Origin: Klebsiella quasivariicola
GTDB lineage: Bacteria; Pseudomonadota; Gammaproteobacteria; Enterobacterales; Enterobacteriaceae
DNA: 64,000 bases
Direction: 5' to 3'
Assembly (NCBI RefSeq): GCF_002269255.1
Contig: NZ_CP022823.1
Span: 2,542,001 to 2,606,000, forward strand
In this document: piece by piece, positions 59,579 to 64,000 of the stretch
Layout of the letters: every line of letters starts with the position of its first letter
How positions within the stretch are numbered: the stretch's first letter is position 1
Program-made: the position numbers and the translations under genes
The notes under the pieces: generated by a model
The model's database searches: none
Told to the model about the DNA's origin: nothing
The model's input: only the letters and a program-made list of their open reading frames with translations

Positions 59579-60586
59579 ATGTCTTATCGAATCAGTATCC
59601 TGGATAAAAGTCCGCTTGCCCCCGGGGAAACCGCTGCGCAGGCGCTGGCGCGTACATTAACGCTGGCGCAACACGCCGAAGCCTGGGGCTTTCACCGCTT
59701 CTGGGTCGCCGAACACCACAATACCGATCAGCTGGCGAGCCCCTCGCCGGAGCTGGTTATCGCCTGGCTGCTGGGCCACACCCGGCGCATTCGCCTCGGG
59801 TCCGGCGGCGTCATGCTCCAGCACTACAGCCCCTATAAGGTCGCGGAAAACTTTAACCTGCTCGCCGCACTCGCACCGGGTCGCATCGATCTCGGGGTGG
59901 GCAAGGCGCCTGGCGGCCTGCCGCTTTCCACCCGCGCTCTGCAGCAGGGCCTGCATCAGGCGGAGAAAGGCACCTTTGCCGATCAGCTGGCGCAGCTCGA
60001 TAACTGGCTGTCACTGACTGAGCCAGGGGGAGAGGAGAGCCTGCGCGCCACGCCGATCCCGCCGCGCCGGGCCGACGGTTTCCTGCTCGGCGCCAGTCTG
60101 GAGAGTGCTGAACTGGCCGCCCGTCTTGACTGGAACTTTGTCTTTGCCGCCCATCTCAATGGCGACAGCGCGCTGCGCCGTTCCGTGTTCAACCGCTGGC
60201 GCGAGCTCAGCCCGCGTGAGGCGATTGTCGCCGTGCAGGTGGTGGTGGCTGACGATCCGGCCACCGCCGCCGCGCTGGCGCAGCAGGTCGAGGTGTGGGG
60301 CGTCGAGCTGGAGAACGGCCAGCGGGTGACCGTCGGCAGCGAGGCTCAGGCCGCCGCTTTTGCCCGCCAGGCCGGCAGCCGGCCGACGCGCATCCACCGC
60401 CGCGAATCCTCACTGATCTCCGGTACTCCCGAACAGGTTAAAGCCCGGCTTGACGCGCTGCAGGCGGAAGATCAGCTGGATGAACTCATCATTGATACCC
60501 CTATTAGCGACGGGCCAGCGCGCCTGCACTCCCTGCGCCTGCTGGCGCAGGCTCACTACGGCAAGGAGGTGCTGAATGTCCTTTGA
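59579..60586 (+). CDS. LLM-class flavin monooxygenase (MsnO8-like)
   Basis: A 335-residue bacterial-luciferase-like, FMN-dependent enzyme. RISILDKSPLAPGETAAQAL, GFHRFWVAEHHNTDQLASPSPELV and LGSGGVMLQHYSPYKVAENFNLLAALAPGRIDLGVGKAPG are typical of the MsnO8 clade. The substrate is unknown. It overlaps the M20 gene by 11 bases and starts the operon that runs to the right edge, which resembles loci for breaking down S-modified cysteines. The start codon has no strong ribosome binding site. Confidence 0.88.
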   Translation: MSYRISILDKSPLAPGETAAQALARTLTLAQHAEAWGFHRFWVAEHHNTDQLASPSPELVIAWLLGHTRRIRLGSGGVMLQHYSPYKVAENFNLLAALAPGRIDLGVGKAPGGLPLSTRALQQGLHQAEKGTFADQLAQLDNWLSLTEPGGEESLRATPIPPRRADGFLLGASLESAELAARLDWNFVFAAHLNGDSALRRSVFNRWRELSPREAIVAVQVVVADDPATAAALAQQVEVWGVELENGQRVTVGSEAQAAAFARQAGSRPTRIHRRESSLISGTPEQVKARLDALQAEDQLDELIIDTPISDGPARLHSLRLLAQAHYGKEVLNVL

Positions 60587-61697
60587 ACAACAACTGATTA
60601 GCTGGCGGCGCGAGCTGCACCAGAACCCGGAGCTCTCCCTGCAGGAGGTAGCCACCACCGCGCGGATCCGCGACTGGCTGCAGAGCGGCGGGCTGACACT
60701 GCTGCCCTACGATTTGAAAACCGGGCTGGTCGCCGAAGTCGGCAGCGGCGACAAGGTGATTGCTCTGCGGGCGGACATCGACGCGTTGCCCATCGAGGAG
60801 GCGACCGGTCTGCCTTACCGCTCGCAAAATGAAGGGGTGATGCATGCCTGCGGCCATGATATTCACACCAGCGTGATGCTGGGGGCGGCGCTGCTGCTGA
60901 AGGAGCGGGAAGCGGAACTCCCGGGGCGGGTACGGATCCTGTTTCAGCCGGCGGAGGAAAATTTTGGCGGGGCGAAAACCCTGATCCGCGCTGGGGCGCT
61001 GGAGGATGTGTCGGCGATCTTTGGCATGCACAATGAGCCCGGCCTGCCGGTGGGGGAATTTGCCACCCGCGGCGGCGCGTTCTACGCCAACGTCGACCGC
61101 TTCGTCTTCAAAGTGACCGGGAAGGGGGCGCATGCCGCTCGCCCACATGAAGGAAAGGATGCGATCCTGCTCGCCAGCCAGCTGGTGACGGTGCTGCAGA
61201 GCGTGGCCAGCCGGGAAGTGAACACCCTCGACTCGGTGGTGCTCAGCGTGACGCGGATCCAGGGGGGCAATACCTGGAACGTGCTGCCGGAGAGCGTCGA
61301 GCTGGAAGGGACGCTGCGCACCCACAGCAGTGACGTGCAGCAGCGGGTCAAGGCCCGGGTCAGCGAGATCGCCGCCGGTTTCGCCAGCGCCTTTGGCGCA
61401 CAGATTGACGTCTTCTGGTATGCCGGCCCGACGGCCCTGGTCAACGACGCCCGCTGGGCCGACTTCGCCAGCGACGTGGCGGCCCAGGCCGGGTACCGCA
61501 CCCATCACGCCGATCTGCATCTCGGCGGCGAAGATTTTGCGGTCTATCTTCAGCATATTCCCGGGGCGTTCGTCAGCATCGGCAGCGCCAGCGAATATGG
61601 TCTGCACCATCCGGCATTTAATCCGGACGAACGGCTTATTGCGCCCGCAGCGCACTATTTCGCCCGTCTGGCGGAACAGGCATTACAACATATTTAA
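60576..61697 (+). CDS. M20-family amidohydrolase (N-acyl-amino-acid deacylase type)
   Basis: A 373-residue zinc-dependent deacylase similar to hippurate and indole-acetyl-amino-acid hydrolases. Metal ligands are in MHACGHDIHTS (near 88-98), LFQPAEENFGG (near 126) and MHNEPGLPVG; the dimerisation domain is in the middle and the last His in GLHHPAFNPDE. In Bacillus, enzymes of this type remove the acetyl group from N-acetyl-S-substituted cysteines. It overlaps the gene before it, so expression is coupled. Confidence 0.9.
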   Translation: MSFEQQLISWRRELHQNPELSLQEVATTARIRDWLQSGGLTLLPYDLKTGLVAEVGSGDKVIALRADIDALPIEEATGLPYRSQNEGVMHACGHDIHTSVMLGAALLLKEREAELPGRVRILFQPAEENFGGAKTLIRAGALEDVSAIFGMHNEPGLPVGEFATRGGAFYANVDRFVFKVTGKGAHAARPHEGKDAILLASQLVTVLQSVASREVNTLDSVVLSVTRIQGGNTWNVLPESVELEGTLRTHSSDVQQRVKARVSEIAAGFASAFGAQIDVFWYAGPTALVNDARWADFASDVAAQAGYRTHHADLHLGGEDFAVYLQHIPGAFVSIGSASEYGLHHPAFNPDERLIAPAAHYFARLAEQALQHI

Positions 61698-61721
61698 TGG
61701 ATGACAGGGGAAGGGGTAGCT

Positions 61722-63035
61722 ATGTCTGGAAATCGACAATTGCGTCTGGGAACGATATTACATGGCGCATCGGGAAATATGTCCGCCTGGCGTCATCCGG
61801 CGGCGCAGGCGGACGCCAGTATTAATTTTGACTTCGTCACACAGACGGCGTTAAAAGCGGAAGCGGGGAAGCTGGATTTTATTTTTGTCGCCGACGGTTT
61901 ATATATTAACGAAAAATCGATTCCCCATTTTCTAAATCGCTTCGAACCTTTAACGGTACTTTCCGCGCTGGCGGCGGTCACCCGGCGTCTGGGGCTGGTG
62001 GGGACCTTATCCACTTCCTACAGTGAGCCGTTTACCACCGCTCGCCAGTTCGCCAGCCTCGACCATTTAAGCCAGGGACGGGCGGGATGGAATGTCGTCA
62101 CTTCCCCGCTGGAGGGGTCGGCGAAAAACTTCTCCCGCGCCCAACATCCGGATCATGCGCTGCGCTATCGCATTGCCGATGAGTATCTGCAGGTGGTGAA
62201 AGGCTTATGGGATTCGTGGGAAGAAGACGCCTTTGTGCGCAATAAAGAGACTGGCCAGTTCTTTGATAAAAATAAACTGCATACGCTCGATCACCACGGC
62301 GATTTCTTTAAAGTTGCCGGGCCGCTGAATATTGCCCGCACGCCGCAGGGCCGACCGATTATTTTCCAGGCCGGCGCGTCGGACGACGGCAAAAAATTAG
62401 CCGCACGCCACGCCGATGCCATTTTTACCCATCAGGACTCGCTGGCCGAGGCGCAGGCATTTTATCGGGATGTCAAAAGCCAACTCGCCGCATATCAGCG
62501 CACCCCGGATCAACTGCATATCTTCCAGGGCGTCAGCGTCATCGTCGGGGATGACGCCGAGGATGCGGAACGTCAGTACCAGACTACCGCGGCGCTGGTT
62601 TCCATCGAGGATGCGCTGAATTATCTCGGGCGCTATTTCGAACACCACGATTTCTCGCAGTACCCGCTCGACGAACCTTTCCCGGATATTGGCGACCTGG
62701 GACAGAACAGCTTCCGCAGCACCACCGACGAGATTAAACGCCACGCCCGCGAGCGGGGATTAACCCTGCGCCAGGTGGCTCTGGAGGCAGCGAGCCCACG
62801 TCCGCGCTTTACCGGCACCGCCAGCGATGTCGCCGATGGCCTGCAATTGTGGTTCGAACAGCATGCGGCGGACGGTTTCATTATTCAGGGCGGCACGCCG
62901 GAAACCTTCCCGCGTTTTGTGGATGAGGTGGTTCCGCTGCTTCAGGCGCGTGGACTGTTCCGTCGCGACTATCCGGGCACCACCCTGCGGGAAAGTCTGG
63001 GTCTGGCGCTACCCGCTAATCAATTCCAAAAATAA
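61722..63035 (+). CDS. NtaA/DmoA-family FMN-dependent monooxygenase
   Basis: 437 residues from ATG at 61722 (AAGGGG six bases upstream); an ATG at 61701 in frame is less well placed. It has the NtaA/SnaA/DszA-type pattern: RLGTILHGASGNMSAWRHP, FVADGLYINEKSIPHFLNRFEPLTVLSALAAVT, LDHLSQGRAGWNVVTSPLEGSAKNFSR and FQAGASDDGKKLAARHADAIFT. It needs reduced FMN from a separate reductase. Relatives oxidise nitrilotriacetate, dimethylsulfide or N-acetyl-S-alkyl-cysteines; the latter fits the neighbours best. Confidence 0.9.
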   Translation: MSGNRQLRLGTILHGASGNMSAWRHPAAQADASINFDFVTQTALKAEAGKLDFIFVADGLYINEKSIPHFLNRFEPLTVLSALAAVTRRLGLVGTLSTSYSEPFTTARQFASLDHLSQGRAGWNVVTSPLEGSAKNFSRAQHPDHALRYRIADEYLQVVKGLWDSWEEDAFVRNKETGQFFDKNKLHTLDHHGDFFKVAGPLNIARTPQGRPIIFQAGASDDGKKLAARHADAIFTHQDSLAEAQAFYRDVKSQLAAYQRTPDQLHIFQGVSVIVGDDAEDAERQYQTTAALVSIEDALNYLGRYFEHHDFSQYPLDEPFPDIGDLGQNSFRSTTDEIKRHARERGLTLRQVALEAASPRPRFTGTASDVADGLQLWFEQHAADGFIIQGGTPETFPRFVDEVVPLLQARGLFRRDYPGTTLRESLGLALPANQFQK

Positions 63036-63052
63036 TAAAAGAGAATCACGCT

Positions 63053-63985
63053 ATGCAGAAAACAACACTCTTGCTGGCCGTCGCGTTGGCATTTAGCGCC
63101 TCGTCGTGGGCCCAGGACGTCAGGATCAATGGCACCGGGGTGAGCCTGGAGGCCAACAAAACGCCGATTCACACAGCGAAAAATCCGCAGGCCATTGCCC
63201 TGTTGCCGAAAGACCTGCATCTGGCGGTGCCGGGGAAATTCACCGTCGCGGTGGCGGCCCTGAACTCACCGCCGCTGACGGTCTTCGCCGATGACAACAA
63301 AACCCTGCTCGGCAGCGAGACGGATATCGCCCGGCTGGTGGCGGAGAGCCTCGGAATGGAAGTGAACGTGGTTCCCACTTCATGGGAAGACTGGCCGCTG
63401 GGCGTCACCTCCGGCAAATATGATGCCGCAATCAGCAATATTACCGTCACCAAAGAGCGTAAAGAGAAGTTCGATTTCGCCACCTACCGCAAAGACTCGC
63501 TGGGCTTCTACGTCAAAAGCACCAGTCCGCTGAACAAAATTGACAAGGCGGAGGATATCGCCGGGCTGAAGATTATCGTCGGCTCCGGTACTAACCAGGA
63601 GGCGATCCTGCTGGCGTGGAATGCGGAGAACGTCAAAAAGGGGCTGAAGCCGTTTACCCCGGTTTACACCAAGGATGATGCCGCCCAGACGCTGGCTCTG
63701 CAAACCGGACGAGCCGATGCCTTTTTCGGCCCCAACGTGATTGGCGCATGGAAGGCGGCGCTGTCCGGCAAAACCAAACTGGTGGGCAGCGTCGATGGCG
63801 GCTGGCCGAAAGCGGCGCATATCGCGGTGACGCTGAAAAAAGACAGCGGGCTGGTGAATGCCGTCCAGGCGGCGCTGAACGGCGCTATCGCCAGCGGGGA
63901 TTACGCCAAAGTGCTTAACCGCTGGGGTGAAGGAGTGGAAAGCATTCCGCAATCGGAAATCAACCCGCCCGGACTGGGCGACTGA
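63053..63985 (+). CDS. Amino-acid-type ABC transporter substrate-binding protein
   Basis: A 310-residue periplasmic receptor of SBP family 3. Signal peptide MQKTTLLLAVALAFSASSWA, then ALNSPPLTVFADDNKTLLGSETDIARLVAESLGMEVNVVPTSWEDWPLGVTSGKYDAAISNITVTKERKEKFDF, the classic polar-amino-acid/cystine-binding pattern. An insertion of about 20 residues precedes the first domain. It is followed by the start of another gene in the same direction, presumably a permease. Confidence 0.9.
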   Translation: MQKTTLLLAVALAFSASSWAQDVRINGTGVSLEANKTPIHTAKNPQAIALLPKDLHLAVPGKFTVAVAALNSPPLTVFADDNKTLLGSETDIARLVAESLGMEVNVVPTSWEDWPLGVTSGKYDAAISNITVTKERKEKFDFATYRKDSLGFYVKSTSPLNKIDKAEDIAGLKIIVGSGTNQEAILLAWNAENVKKGLKPFTPVYTKDDAAQTLALQTGRADAFFGPNVIGAWKAALSGKTKLVGSVDGGWPKAAHIAVTLKKDSGLVNAVQAALNGAIASGDYAKVLNRWGEGVESIPQSEINPPGLGD

Positions 63986-63996
63986 CAGGAGGCGCG

Positions 63997-64000
63997 ATGA
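63997..64000 (+). CDS. Start of the next operon gene, cut by the window edge
   Basis: ATG at 63997 is preceded by AGGAGG with a suitable gap, 11 bases after the binding-protein stop. Only one codon is present, so the product cannot be read; a transporter permease would be expected from context. Confidence 0.55.

Noticed and set aside
1..64000. tRNA genes, rRNA genes, insertion sequences, integrases or prophage genes
   Set aside because: No cloverleaf with TTCGA-type T-arm, no transposase or integrase reading frame, and no flanking direct repeats were seen.

Overview
The window is chromosomal DNA of an enterobacterium, most likely the Klebsiella pneumoniae complex. Long blocks follow the Escherichia coli order (ydgJ-add; ydcJ-opgD-rimL-ydcK-tehAB-ydcL; ydcO-sutR-rlhA-yncJ-ydcR-ydcSTUV-patD; yncL-ortT; ydcY-ydcZ-mnaT; curA; pqqU(yncD)-yncE; ansP). 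The DNA is GC-rich, and the interruptions are metabolic genes typical of Klebsiella: pcaQGH, cioAB, an orphan peptide-binding protein, and a monooxygenase/deacylase operon. I saw no rRNA, tRNA, insertion sequence, phage or CRISPR array.

Layout. 0-8 kb: ydgJ, adenosine deaminase, small membrane/exported proteins, cytochrome b561, formaldehyde detoxification (frmRA without frmB), and membrane PQQ glucose dehydrogenase gcd. 8-15 kb: protocatechuate 3,4-dioxygenase genes with their LysR regulator, the 2-oxoadipate dioxygenase family gene ydcJ, a carboxylesterase and an aryl-alcohol-type dehydrogenase. 15-25 kb: opgD, rimL, ydcK, tehAB, ydcL, an EamA exporter/AraC regulator pair, benE and sutR. 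25-31 kb: rlhA, yncJ, a histidine-rich heptad-repeat exported protein, and a cyanide-insensitive-type bd oxidase with its small third subunit. 31-38 kb: ydcR, the ydcSTUV ABC transporter and patD (putrescine/GABA route). 38-40 kb: a gene-poor stretch with a structured RNA candidate and several very short membrane-protein genes. 40-48 kb: hydrolase, aldehyde dehydrogenase, DppA-like binding protein, ydcY, ydcZ, mnaT, a XRE-cupin regulator, curA, rihA. 48-56 kb: YfcZ-family protein, amidohydrolase, pqqU, yncE, lipoprotein, ansP. 56-64 kb: a LysR regulator divergent from a DapF-like protein, a methyltransferase, a P-loop protein, and an operon running off the right edge (LLM monooxygenase, M20 deacylase, NtaA-type monooxygenase, amino-acid-binding protein).

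The points most worth following up are these. (1) A nearly identical ~23-bp element lies just downstream of the predicted -10 of both gcd (needs PQQ) and pqqU (imports PQQ), 45 kb apart, which suggests a shared PQQ-related control. (2) The DapF-family protein has serine in place of both catalytic cysteines. (3) The right-edge operon resembles the Bacillus pathway for S-substituted cysteines. (4) There are strong palindromic operators next to sutR and the XRE-cupin gene. (5) A histidine-rich KQPQHDG repeat protein sits downstream of the bd oxidase genes.
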